Shown here: positions 1 to 8,705 of the stretch, piece by piece | How positions within the stretch are numbered: the stretch's first letter is position 1 | Layout: the number at the start of each line of letters is the position of its first letter | Source of the DNA: DUQX01 sp050948825 | GTDB lineage: Bacteria > Bacillota > Dethiobacteria > DTU022 > UBA8154 | Assembly (NCBI GenBank): GCA_050948825.1 | Contig: JBMNEO010000012.1 | Location: 1 to 64,000 of the forward strand | DNA length: 64,000 bases | Reading direction: 5' to 3' | Made by a program: the position numbers and the translations under genes | The notes under the pieces: model-generated | What the model was told of the DNA's origin: nothing | The model's database searches: none | Seen by the model: the letters and a program-made list of their open reading frames with translations, nothing else

Positions 1-64
1 TATCACTGAAAAGTGTAGGAGCGCCCGCATAAGCAAAGCTGATATTTTTAACTTCAAGAATCAT
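1..64 (-). CDS. ABC transporter ATP-binding protein, N-terminal fragment (FecE/BtuD-like)
   Basis: Only the first 21 codons lie in the window; the rest is beyond the left edge. The reading begins MILEVKNISFAYAGAPTLFS, the usual opening strand of an ABC ATPase before the Walker A loop. A good ribosome binding site (AGGTGGGG) precedes the ATG. It follows the permease gene by 11 bases on the same strand, so it is most likely the ATPase of the FecCD-type importer encoded just upstream in transcription order. Substrate cannot be read from this fragment. Confidence 0.8.
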   Translation of the reverse strand, partial: MILEVKNISFAYAGAPTLFSD

Positions 65-75
65 CTTTTCCCCAC

Positions 76-1095
76 CTAGAAAACATTTGCCCTTTGCTTG
101 TAGAGCAGCCATGCATAGCAGGGAGCCCCAATTATACCAGTAAGAATGGAAAGGGGTATCTCCACCGTTAATAGCGCGCGCGCAATTGTATCAATGATCA
201 GCATAAACAGAGCTCCTGAAAGTACTGTGACCGGTATCATCTTAGTATGATCCGAGCCAACAAGCAAGCGGCCTAAATGCGGAATGACCAGGCCAATCCA
301 GCCAATCGTGCCACAAATGCTGACAGCACTGGCAGTCAGGAAGCTTGCACAGGCGATGATGATGCCCCTTATTTGCCTTACGTTCATGCCGAGGGTTTTA
401 GCCTCAACATCTCCAAAGGACAGGATATTGATACGCCATGATAGGCCCAGCAGTAAAATAGTGCCGATAAAAAACGCCGGGCTGATCGCCACAACCTCTT
501 TCATGTCAATAGGCGCAAAGCTCCCCATCTGCCAGAAAACAATCGCCGAAAGCTCGGTTTGCTCTTCGGCAACAAATTTCATTATTGCCAGCAAAGATGA
601 TAAAAACCCGCCGACAATGATGCCTGATAGCACGAGAACCAGGTTTGAATAGATCTTTAGCAGTTTAGGCATCGCTGTAGCCAGCACAACCGCTAAAATG
701 CCGCCCAAAAAAGCAAAAGACTGCCGCTCGACCATCCCCAGTCCGAGCAAGATGGCACCAGCCGCGCCCACGCTGGCCCCTGACGATACGCCAAGAATAT
801 CGGGAGAAACGAGGGGGTTTTTAAATACCCCCTGGTACACTGCCCCCGAAAGAGATAGCATCGCCCCCACCATCATCGCAGCCAAAGCCCGCGGTATTCT
901 AATTTTAAACAGAACCGTGTCCATAGCTTCCAGGGTTTCATCAATAACCGGCTCCGCTGCAAATTTGCTGCTTATTGCCTGGTAAACATCTAGGGGATTT
1001 ACGCTCAGTCTGCCGATACATACGGCCGCCAGGGCAGAACAACAAAGCAAAAGGGATAATATGAAAACGGTTCGTAAATATGCGCCTTTGTTCAT
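76..1095 (-). CDS. FecCD/BtuC-family ABC transporter permease
   Basis: A 339-residue polytopic membrane protein, normal length for the FecCD family that imports ferric siderophores, haem or cobalamin. Visible family signatures are GAMLSLSGAVYQGVFKNPL followed by SPDILGVSSGAS (about residues 77-105), and the ATPase-contact region near CGTIGWIGLVIPHLGR (about 260-276). It sits between the binding protein gene (88 bases upstream) and the ATPase gene (11 bases downstream), so all three form one operon read leftward. Sequence alone does not separate iron from cobalamin; the many corrinoid proteins in this window make B12 plausible, but that is inference. Confidence 0.92.
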   Translation of the reverse strand: MNKGAYLRTVFILSLLLCCSALAAVCIGRLSVNPLDVYQAISSKFAAEPVIDETLEAMDTVLFKIRIPRALAAMMVGAMLSLSGAVYQGVFKNPLVSPDILGVSSGASVGAAGAILLGLGMVERQSFAFLGGILAVVLATAMPKLLKIYSNLVLVLSGIIVGGFLSSLLAIMKFVAEEQTELSAIVFWQMGSFAPIDMKEVVAISPAFFIGTILLLGLSWRINILSFGDVEAKTLGMNVRQIRGIIIACASFLTASAVSICGTIGWIGLVIPHLGRLLVGSDHTKMIPVTVLSGALFMLIIDTIARALLTVEIPLSILTGIIGAPCYAWLLYKQRANVF

Positions 1096-1120
1096 ATAAT
1101 GATTGCCTCAATCAATTTTT

Positions 1121-1153
1121 CAAGGCTGCCCCAATCTGCTGGGGACAGCCTTG
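1121..1153 (-). promoter_or_regulatory. Stable intergenic hairpin between binding-protein and permease genes
   Basis: Near-perfect inverted repeat: CAAGGCTG-CCCC, 8-base loop, GGGG-(A)-CAGCCTTG. On the minus strand it is not followed by a T run, so it is a poor intrinsic terminator. Its place between the binding protein and permease genes fits an mRNA-stabilising or partial-attenuation hairpin that lets the binding protein be made in excess, as in many ABC operons (inference). Confidence 0.5.
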
Positions 1154-1183
1154 AAATAAGCTTCTGTAAAATTTCTTGTAATA

Positions 1184-2449
1184 TTACTTGATGCCGAGCT
1201 GCTCTGCAGTAAACTTCGTCCCATAGACCATATTGTAGAACTCATCCGCATTTTGCATTAAATCGTTTAAGCTGTAAAGTTCGGGGTGCAGGCTGTATAA
1301 TCCCCAGCGCAAGCCAAGCACTGCCGATGCTGTCGGATAATCCCAGGGTTCGAGCTCCGAGGGGAATAGATATACCGCCTTGTTTTTGATTGCTTTAATG
1401 CTGCTCCATTTTGGATCATCTAACAGGCTTTCAACCGTATAGGTAGCATATTTAGGCACCCAGATAATATCAGGGTTCCATACAATAAATTGTTCAATAT
1501 TCACATCGGCAAAATCGCCTTTTACATCTATCCCTTTAACTGCATTGGTGCCTCCAGCCATCTCAATGATATCTGTTTGGATCATTGAAGATGTTGCCAC
1601 GGAATAAGGGCTGGAGCTTCCCAGGAACATTACACTCGGCCGCGTTTCTACCTTATCAGCTATTGCCTTTGTTTCAGCGATATTCTTGTCAATAAATGCG
1701 TTTATCTGCTTCGCCCTATCCTCTTCGCCTAAAACCTTACCAACAATCGTAAGGGAATTTTTAATGGTGTCAAAGCTTTCGGAGTTTGGAAGTGCAACAA
1801 CTGCCTGGATGCCAACATTTTCGAATTGTTCCGCCAGATCCTGGAAGCGCTCCGGCAGTATGGCAACGTTGTTTTTGCCCAGGGAAACAACTGTTTCAAA
1901 ATTAATATTTTTCCCCTTGCCAATTTCCACAATCCCTTCATAATCATCCATTACAAAATCATATAATTTGTTAGCCATCTGTTTATTGCCAAAGCCTGCG
2001 ATATACTTGTCCCCTCCACCTATAACAATACCTGTGTTTAGCGAAGGATTATGTGTGCCAAGGATCTTGCTTGCCGGACGGTCTAATGTAACTACACGCC
2101 CGATAACATCCGTAACTGTTACTTCAGTTGATTCGGGAGCCGGCACCGGGGTTGGCGATGGTGCAGGAGCTGGTTTTGGTGCAGGAGCTGGTTTTGGTGC
2201 AGGGGCCGGTGCAGGAGGGGCACTTACTTTTTGCCCGGGGATAATGAGCTTCTGCCCTACAAAAATTAGATGAGGGTTTTCCAGTTTATTCTTTTCAGCA
2301 ATAACAGTATAATCCACACCATGTTCCCTGCCGATTTTCCAGAGAACGTCACCTGCTTTCACAGTGTATGTAATGTCCGCCGCTAATACCGTTCCGGCAC
2401 ATAAAAGGAACAACAACATAATAAAAAATACACTTAATATCTTTTTCAT
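1184..2449 (-). CDS. LysM-anchored periplasmic-binding protein of FecB/BtuF type
   Basis: 421 residues. Residues 1-23 form a signal peptide with an AxA-like end (TVLA-AD). Residues about 25-73 are a LysM domain (YTVKAGDVLWKIGREHG ... LIFVGQKLIIPG). A Pro/Ala linker of about 30 residues made of repeated APKP/APAP units follows. Residues about 108-421 are a type III substrate-binding fold, opening TEVTVTDVIGRVVTLDRPA, of the ferric-siderophore/cobalamin family. Gram-positive binding proteins of this class are normally lipoproteins. No proper lipobox is present here (FLLC has Leu before Cys), so the LysM domain probably holds the protein to peptidoglycan. First gene of the importer operon. Confidence 0.9.
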   Translation of the reverse strand: MKKILSVFFIMLLFLLCAGTVLAADITYTVKAGDVLWKIGREHGVDYTVIAEKNKLENPHLIFVGQKLIIPGQKVSAPPAPAPAPKPAPAPKPAPAPSPTPVPAPESTEVTVTDVIGRVVTLDRPASKILGTHNPSLNTGIVIGGGDKYIAGFGNKQMANKLYDFVMDDYEGIVEIGKGKNINFETVVSLGKNNVAILPERFQDLAEQFENVGIQAVVALPNSESFDTIKNSLTIVGKVLGEEDRAKQINAFIDKNIAETKAIADKVETRPSVMFLGSSSPYSVATSSMIQTDIIEMAGGTNAVKGIDVKGDFADVNIEQFIVWNPDIIWVPKYATYTVESLLDDPKWSSIKAIKNKAVYLFPSELEPWDYPTASAVLGLRWGLYSLHPELYSLNDLMQNADEFYNMVYGTKFTAEQLGIK

Positions 2450-2775
2450 CCGTTTCTCCTTCCTTTCCTTGTTTAGACTACCCTATTACCTACCATGCTT
2501 TATGTACCAATTTGCACAACGGAGGCAAAAAAATACCCTCTAAGGATTTATTTGATTATCACATCCTTTATGAAATTATTCCAGCAACAGATTTGAACAT
2601 ATAACCTTATTAAGCAGTACCCTGGCATGTTGTTCGTTATACACCTTTGCGCATAACCCTGTTAATTATAACCCATAAGGCGGTTGGATTCAAGAAGAAA
2701 CTGCTTCAAATGTTAATCTTGTAAATTAATTATATTATAACAGTTGGAAATTACTTCTCTTCCTGCTAACTGCAC

Positions 2776-2820
2776 CTGATATTCACTGCTTACGGTTTCA
2801 TTTCCGGGTCCTTCCTTTAA
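2776..2820 (+). pseudogene. Scar of an MFS transporter 3' end beside the cyclophilin gene
   Basis: Bases 2776-2807 match 8125-8156 inside the OFA-type MFS gene at 31 of 32 positions, 2808-2815 match 8165-8172, and 2814-2829 match 8281-8296 including the MFS stop codon. The three blocks are collinear with the end of the MFS gene but the sequence between them is missing. A second copy of the MFS gene therefore once ended here, convergent with the cyclophilin gene, and has been almost wholly deleted. Counts were made by eye. Confidence 0.7.
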
Positions 2821-2833
2821 AAGCCTGAGTTCG

Positions 2834-3358
2834 CTATGCCTTCTCCGGCGGTTCATAATCAACACCATTTTTTTCAACTGTCACAGTCCTGATGCGCTGA
2901 TCTTTCAGGGGTTTATCCGCACGGTCCCTCTGTACTGCTACAATTTTGTCGGCAACATCCATTCCCTCAATCACGACCCCGAAGGCGGCATACTGGCCGT
3001 CCAAGTGGGGTGCATTGGCTACCGTAATGAAAAACTGCGAGCCGGCAGAGTTCGGCAGCTGAGAACGCGCCATAGAGATAACGCCCCGGTTGTGAACTAT
3101 CTCGTTTTTATGGCCATTCGATGCGAACTCTCCCTTGATGGAATAACCTGGACCACCGCGCCCTGTTCCCTGCGGACATCCGCCTTGGATCATGAAACCG
3201 GGGATAACCCGGTGAAAAATCAGACCGTCGTAGAATCCCCCTTCCGCAAGGGCAATAAAGTTCCTGACAGTGTTTGGGGCATTTTCCGGGTCCAGCTCCA
3301 CCTTGATCCGGCCACCACCCTCCATTTCAATTGTTATCACTGGTTTTAGCTTATCCAT
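2834..3358 (-). CDS. Peptidyl-prolyl cis-trans isomerase, cyclophilin type
   Basis: 174 residues, a single cytoplasmic cyclophilin domain with no signal peptide. Core motifs are intact: FHRVIPGFMIQGG with the catalytic Arg, GSQFFIT, and a NAPHLDGQYAAFG loop. The enzyme catalyses proline isomerisation during folding. Start ATG at 3358 is supported by a GGAGATGATTGC sequence just upstream. Its last third is duplicated as a truncated copy at 8297-8467, and the flanking 2776-2820 scar shows that the locus took part in a segmental duplication. Confidence 0.93.
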   Translation of the reverse strand: MDKLKPVITIEMEGGGRIKVELDPENAPNTVRNFIALAEGGFYDGLIFHRVIPGFMIQGGCPQGTGRGGPGYSIKGEFASNGHKNEIVHNRGVISMARSQLPNSAGSQFFITVANAPHLDGQYAAFGVVIEGMDVADKIVAVQRDRADKPLKDQRIRTVTVEKNGVDYEPPEKA

Positions 3359-3947
3359 GCAATCATCTCCATTTTATTTGTTATCTTGCGGTCAAAAATA
3401 GTAAACTTGATCCCCCCTTTTCCACAATCAGGCATCTGTCCCGGATATGAGATATCTCCCTTGTACCATTTTGATTATACCATAAAAATTGCCCGGCACG
3501 TCAGAAATCTATTCTTTACAGGACAAGACCTTATCGGGCTGGAGATAATGCTTTTATGGTTTTGTGCGTTGACTTGGTACACACTAATCATAACTGGAGT
3601 TTTTTTCAAAGAACAGTATCACGGATTACGGTATGCTTGACTAAATAAATGAATGAAAATATAATATGTCCAACCCGGTTAAAAGAAGATAATTCACCTT
3701 AAACATTCCCCTATTCTATCCCGGGAGGTATTGTCTTGATTATAATTCGGAGTAAAAACCCTATTGAGCATTGGTCTTTCATCAACCTTTTTTTGAAGTT
3801 GGTTCATGCTTTTTTTGGGGAGTGTAGCGTAATAAAGTCCTGTACAACAATCTTATTCGGCTATTATATACTGTACGAAATGATCTAACTTATACATTAC
3901 ATTACATCTTATTTACATCATATTAGAAAAGTGGAGGTATTTATTTT
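3359..3947. other. 589-base intergenic region, no gene recognised
   Basis: Divergent space between the cyclophilin gene and the P-type ATPase. An 84-codon open frame (3386-3640) has no recognisable features, no convincing ribosome binding site and unusual composition, so it is not called. The segment close to the ATPase is AT rich and presumably carries its promoter; the ATPase ATG at 3948 has a GTGGAGGT ribosome binding site 8-10 bases upstream. No repeat, tRNA or riboswitch was recognised. Confidence 0.5.
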
Positions 3948-6558
3948 ATGATCCCACATCATGAAGGTTTAGCAGCAATACTGAAGCATTTGCTTGTAGA
4001 GCCGGAACAGGGCTTAACCACAGCCGAGGCGAAAAGACGTTTGGCAGAGTACGGTGAAAATAAGCTTCAGGAAAGAAAAAGGAAAACCATTGTGCAGCGC
4101 TTCTTTGAACAATTCAGCGACGTAATGATCCTGATCCTGATCGCTGCTGCATTGATTTCTTTTGCCATTGCCTGTTATGAAAGGGAAGGTTTTTTTGAAC
4201 CAATTCTGATCCTGCTTATTGTCGTGCTCAATGCCATCATGGGCGTGATACAGGAAAGCAAGGCTGAAAAGGCACTTGAAGCTCTCAAAAGCCTCTCGGC
4301 TCCACATGCACGTGTCATACGTGATGGAACGCAAACCATTATTGAGGCTTCACAATTGGTCCCGGGAGACATCATCCTGGTGGAGGCAGGAGATTTTGTC
4401 CCGGCGGACGCCAGGCTCATCACCTCCGCCAGTTTAAAAGCTGAAGAATCTGCACTGACGGGAGAATCGGTTTCTTCAGAAAAAGACGCAACCGCTCGCT
4501 GTGCTCAAGGATGCGCCGCTGGGCGATCGGCACAATATGATTTACTCAGGCTGCGTGATCTCCTATGGCCGCGCCAGCGCAGTAGCCACCGCTACCGGCA
4601 TGAACACCGAAATGGGAAAAATCGCCAATCTGCTGGCAGAGGAAAAAGAAGGACAAACGCCCCTGCAAGAAAAACTAGCCACGCTCGGGAAATACTTGGG
4701 TATGGGTGCGTTGTCGATATGTGGGGTTATCTTTGTGATTGGGTTAATTGCAGGCATGCACGTCATGGAAATCTTTATGATCTCCGTATCACTGGCGGTA
4801 GCCGCCATTCCAGAGGGCTTGCCCGCCATTGTGACCATCGTACTGGCCATCGGCGTACAGCGAATGGTAAAACGAAACGCCATCATCCGCAAGCTGCCTG
4901 CTGTGGAAACACTGGGAAGTGCCTCGGTCATCTGCTCGGATAAGACAGGTACGCTTACACAGAACCGGATGACGCTAACGCGTGCCTTCGTTGCCGATGC
5001 GTCGGTTTTTGAAGACATCGTCGAGGATAATTCCCCTGCGATTAAAAATCTGCTTCGTTATGCTGCGCTTTGTTGTGATGGCAAGGTTGTTTTTGAAAAC
5101 GGAAATGAACAGCATATCGGCGACCCGACGGAAACGGCAATCGTTTTTGCAGCGTATAAAAACGGGATGCCCAAAGAGGAACTGGAGGAACGGTATCCCC
5201 GACTTGCGGAGATTCCTTTCGATTCAGATCGCAAGTTGATGACAACGGTGAACCGCATCGACGGAAAAAGCATGGTTATCGTCAAAGGCGCGTTCGATGT
5301 TCTCGTACAAAGGTGCGTTACCGGCGATGTTCAGTCCGGACGTGAATATGCCGACAAAATGAGCAGGCAGGCCCTGCGTGTCCTTGCGGTAGGATATAAA
5401 GAGATCAGCGAAGTTCCATCCGAACCCGTGCCTGAGCTTCTGGAAAACGGCCTGACCTTTATGGGGTTAGTGGGCATGATCGATCCGCCCCGCCCGGAAG
5501 CGCGGGAGGCGGTTTCGTTATGCCGCCAGGCGGGCATCAAGCCGGTTATGATCACTGGCGACCATATCCTCACCGCCTCAGCGATTGCAAAAGAACTGGG
5601 GATTTTGCGCGACGGAGACGATGCCGTGACTGGAAGCGAGCTTGCGTCAATGTCAGATACAGAATTTGATAAGCGCGTACGCAACATCTCCGTCTATGCA
5701 AGGGTATCACCTTCGGATAAGATCCGCATCGTACGTGCGTGGCAACGACAGGAAGAGATCGTTGCCATGACGGGAGACGGTGTTAACGATGCCCCCGCCT
5801 TAAAGGCGGCGGACATCGGCTGCGCCATGGGCATAACCGGAACTGATGTTGCCAAAGGCGCGGCGGATATGACGCTTACCGATGACAACTTTGCCACCAT
5901 CGTGGAAGCGGTGCGCGAAGGGCGCGGTATCTTTGATAATATAAAAAAAGTAGTCGGTTACCTGCTTGGTACTAATATCGGCGAGGTGTTGACTGTATTT
6001 CTGGCCATGCTTTTCTGGAAGGTAACACCGCTTTTAGCAGTGCATCTTTTGTGGATTAATCTTGTCACCGACGGTCTTCCCGCTATTGCGCTAGGCATGG
6101 AACAGGTCGAAGGTGATGTAATGACACGCCGGCCAAAACCCAAAAACGAAGGTATCTTTGCCGGCGGACTGGGTTTACAGGTTGTGCTTCAGGGAGTAAT
6201 GTTTGCCGTTTTAACATTGATTGGGTTTATGATAGGGTGGAAAAATACGGGAAGTTTCATCGCAGCCCGGACTATGGCTTTCTCTATACTTGCGCTTACG
6301 CAATTAGTCCAAGCATTCAACATGCGTTCTGTCCAATCGCTGTTAAGAATAGGCGCCTTTTCAAACAAGACGCTTTGTCTCGCTGCGGGCACATCGCTTG
6401 TCTTGATCGGGATTATTTTATTTATTCCTCCGGTGACATCTGTATTCAGCCTGACACAGTTGACCGCGGGGATGTACCTGAGCGCAGTTTTGCTGGCACT
6501 TGTGCCGCTGCCGGTTATGGAGTGTGCCAAGAAGTTTGGTTTAATTAGACAACGATAA
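3948..6558 (+). pseudogene. Calcium-type P-type ATPase, interrupted by one frame change near 4497
   Basis: Together the two frames encode about 870 residues, the normal length for a PMCA/SERCA-like bacterial Ca2+ P2-ATPase. Frame one (from 3948) has the N-terminal cation ATPase domain and TGES actuator motif. Frame two (to 6558) has the M4 PEGLP motif, DKTGTLTQ phosphorylation site (Asp codon at 4939), TGDGVNDAPALK hinge and the C-terminal membrane domain. Frame one reads EKDATA at 4482-4496, and frame two continues AVLKDAPLGDR from 4498, so one surplus base near 4497 explains the break. Either a true inactivating mutation or a sequencing error; everything else is intact, which favours a recent event or an error. 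Exports Ca2+ if functional. Confidence 0.85.
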
Positions 6559-6619
6559 TAGCAATATTAAATTTGTAATGCTAGAACTCCTATTAAGGAA
6601 ACCAATTACAAAATATTGC

Positions 6620-6963
6620 TCGGCGTGGCAAAGATGCTACCAGGTTAAGACGGGCTCAAATAGTTGTAGCTTCTGCTCAAGGCATCTCGGTTCCTGATAT
6701 TGCACGGTTATATCATTGACTAGAGAACATGTCGGAGCCGTAATAAAACAGTTAAACCTTGGCGGCCTGGATTCATTGCCCCGTAAAAAAGGCGATGGCA
6801 GGCCGCCCGTGATTACCGAAGAAGAAAAGCCCTGATTCTGGAACCCGCCATAATACTACCTGGTATTATGGGTTACCCCTTTACCAGTTGGCCTTTAAGA
6901 AAGCTGGCTCTGGCTGCAGTGGTAAAATACCATTACAACTCGGTTATGGGCACTTTTCTGTAA
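6620..6963 (+). pseudogene. IS630-family transposase remnant
   Basis: Broken frames give pieces in the order of the IS630 helix-turn-helix region: RRAQIVVASAQGISVPDIARLY then a stop, REHVGAVIKQLN...GLDSLPRKKGDGRPP then a stop, and finally PFTSWPLRKLA (from about 6874). The first two resemble the DNA-binding N-terminus and the third the (Y/F)T.WSLRKLA segment that follows it in IS630 transposases. The DDE catalytic domain is absent and there are several stops and shifts, so this is an old dead fragment. Family assignment is from motif recall. Confidence 0.7.
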
Positions 6964-7068
6964 CAAGAAGAATTAAGAATAATATATCTTTACAAATCTG
7001 AAAATTCATAATAAACTGTATAAAGGCAATGGTTCAGTATACAGGCCGGAACAGGGAGGGGATACTCT

Positions 7069-8295
7069 TTGATTGCAAACAAAAGGGGTATTTTGGCAGT
7101 TGTGGGTTGTTCGGTTGCAACATTCTGGCCGGGGGCCTTGATATTCGGCTACCCAGGGGTCATGGGGCCTTACTGGCAAGAAATATTTGCTGTTGGACAG
7201 GGTGCTATTAATAATACCATGTTTTTTCTTTTAACCGCGCTGGGTTTTTTTATGTTTTTAGTGGGGCAGTGGCAGGAAAAATACGGTACAAGGGCGATGA
7301 TTAGTATCGGAGCGCTGATTTGCAGCTTAAACATGCTCATTTTAGCCTGCACATCAAGCCTTTATTGGTTGTATCTCTGGGCTTTTATCAACGGCGCTGC
7401 CTGCAGTTTTATTTACATCCCCGGGCTGACATCCGTTCAGCAATGGTTTGTCAACCGCAGAGGCCTTGTATCGGGAATAGTCAGCCTGGTTTTCGGAATG
7501 TCGGCAGCAGTTATGGCACCGGTTTTCAGCAAAATGCTTCATTCTGCAGGCTATGTTCCCATGAACTTTGCGATTGCGGCAATCAGCCTTCTGATCGGCA
7601 TAACGGCAGCTCAGTTTACAGAGACTCCGGATAGAATAAAAATTGTTTTTGAAGCAGTACCCGGAGGTGGTACAGAGTCTGTAAAGCAACCGCCGCAACC
7701 TGCGGAGAAATCCCTAACTGTGAAAGAAGCCCTGAAAACAAGAAATTTTTGGTTCCTCTGGCTCACATGGGCTCTCCAGGGTGCAGCGGGGATCGCAATG
7801 GTAAACCTCTCGGTTATCTTTGGCCTTTTCAGGGGATATAGCATGGAATCGTCTGTAATAATTTTGACGGCTTTTAATACTATGAGCGGTTTGAGCCGTA
7901 TATTAACCGGCTATATCTCGGATCTTGCAGGAAGGAGCCTGACCATGAGTATTACTTTTTTAGCTGCCGGAGGAGCATATTTTGCCTTGGCATACTCTAA
8001 AAGCCCGGCAGCTTGTGCTGTGTTTGCAGGTATCATTGGTTTTTCATTTGGAACTTTATTTGCCGTTTCCGCCCCCCTGGCATCAGATTGTTTTGGGCTA
8101 AAACATTTTGGAGCAATCTTTGGTCTGATATTTACTGCTTACGGTTTCATTTCCGGCGCGATCGGTCCTTCCCTGAGCGGTTATATACTCGATATAACAG
8201 GAGAAAATTATATTATTGTATTTATCTATCTGGGAATTTTTTGCCTGATGTCAAGTCTTTTTGTTAAACTTGTTAAAGCCCCTTTAAAAGCCTGA
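7069..8295 (+). CDS. MFS transporter, oxalate/formate antiporter (OFA)-like
   Basis: 408 residues with about 12 hydrophobic segments, split by a hydrophilic middle loop at about residues 185-220. The N-terminal half has the OFA/monocarboxylate style: GYPGVMGPYW early, and QWFVNRRGLVSGIV between membrane segments 4 and 5. It exchanges or imports a small organic anion; the substrate is not deducible. Start TTG at 7069 is chosen for its AGGGAGGGG ribosome binding site. The gene is monocistronic. Its last codons lie in sequence shared with the region just after the intact cyclophilin gene, revealing a segmental duplication. Confidence 0.88.
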   Translation: MIANKRGILAVVGCSVATFWPGALIFGYPGVMGPYWQEIFAVGQGAINNTMFFLLTALGFFMFLVGQWQEKYGTRAMISIGALICSLNMLILACTSSLYWLYLWAFINGAACSFIYIPGLTSVQQWFVNRRGLVSGIVSLVFGMSAAVMAPVFSKMLHSAGYVPMNFAIAAISLLIGITAAQFTETPDRIKIVFEAVPGGGTESVKQPPQPAEKSLTVKEALKTRNFWFLWLTWALQGAAGIAMVNLSVIFGLFRGYSMESSVIILTAFNTMSGLSRILTGYISDLAGRSLTMSITFLAAGGAYFALAYSKSPAACAVFAGIIGFSFGTLFAVSAPLASDCFGLKHFGAIFGLIFTAYGFISGAIGPSLSGYILDITGENYIIVFIYLGIFCLMSSLFVKLVKAPLKA

Positions 8296-8296
8296 G

Positions 8297-8467
8297 TTCG
8301 CTATGCCTTCACCGGTGGTTCATAATCAACACCATTTTTTTCAACAGTCACAGTCCTGATGCGCTGATCTTTCAAGGGTTTATCCGCACGGTCCCTCTGC
8401 ACCGCTACAATTTTGTCGGCAACATCCATTCCCTCAATCACGAACCCGAAGGCGGCATACCGGCCGT
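8297..8467 (-). pseudogene. Truncated duplicate of the cyclophilin gene (C-terminal third)
   Basis: About 96 percent identical by eye (8 differences in about 180 bases) to 2830-2999. It preserves the frame from RYAAFG to VDYEPP and the stop, with a V-to-F change in the conserved GVVIEG stretch. Beyond 8467 similarity to the intact gene stops. The frame runs on for about 27 further codons to a stop, with no start codon or ribosome binding site. The catalytic FHR and GSQFF motifs are missing, so the fragment cannot be active. Confidence 0.85.
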
Positions 8468-8575
8468 AATCTGTTCTATTGGGAACCGGCTTTATAACTA
8501 TTTCTTTAATCCGTTTAAAACAGCTTCTTGCACTGGTTGGTTAAGTTGCAAGTTATAAAACATACCGGAGCCTGC

Positions 8576-8618
8576 AAAAAGATACAAACCCCCAGCAGCA
8601 TAGCTACCGGGGGTTTGT
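8576..8618 (-). terminator. Intrinsic terminator of the TRAP operon
   Basis: ACAAACCCCC at 8584-8593 pairs perfectly with GGGGGTTTGT at 8609-8618. On the minus strand the stem is followed by TATCTTTTT. It lies about 90 bases past the stop of the TRAP large permease gene, the last gene of that operon. Confidence 0.7.
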
Positions 8619-8705
8619 TAGGATTATTTTGTATAATACTTGTTCGAGATTCACCTGCAAGATATACCATTTGCCTGTTATTCACAGCAGTAAAAAGAAA
8701 GGATC

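Noticed and set aside
2450..2833. Cobalamin riboswitch before the FecB/BtuF-type gene
   Set aside because: No conserved B12-box or matching core was found on the minus strand; only the MFS scar at 2776-2820 was recognised.
3386..3640. 84-codon open frame in the cyclophilin-ATPase gap
   Set aside because: No good ribosome binding site, odd composition and no recognisable domain; treated as non-coding.
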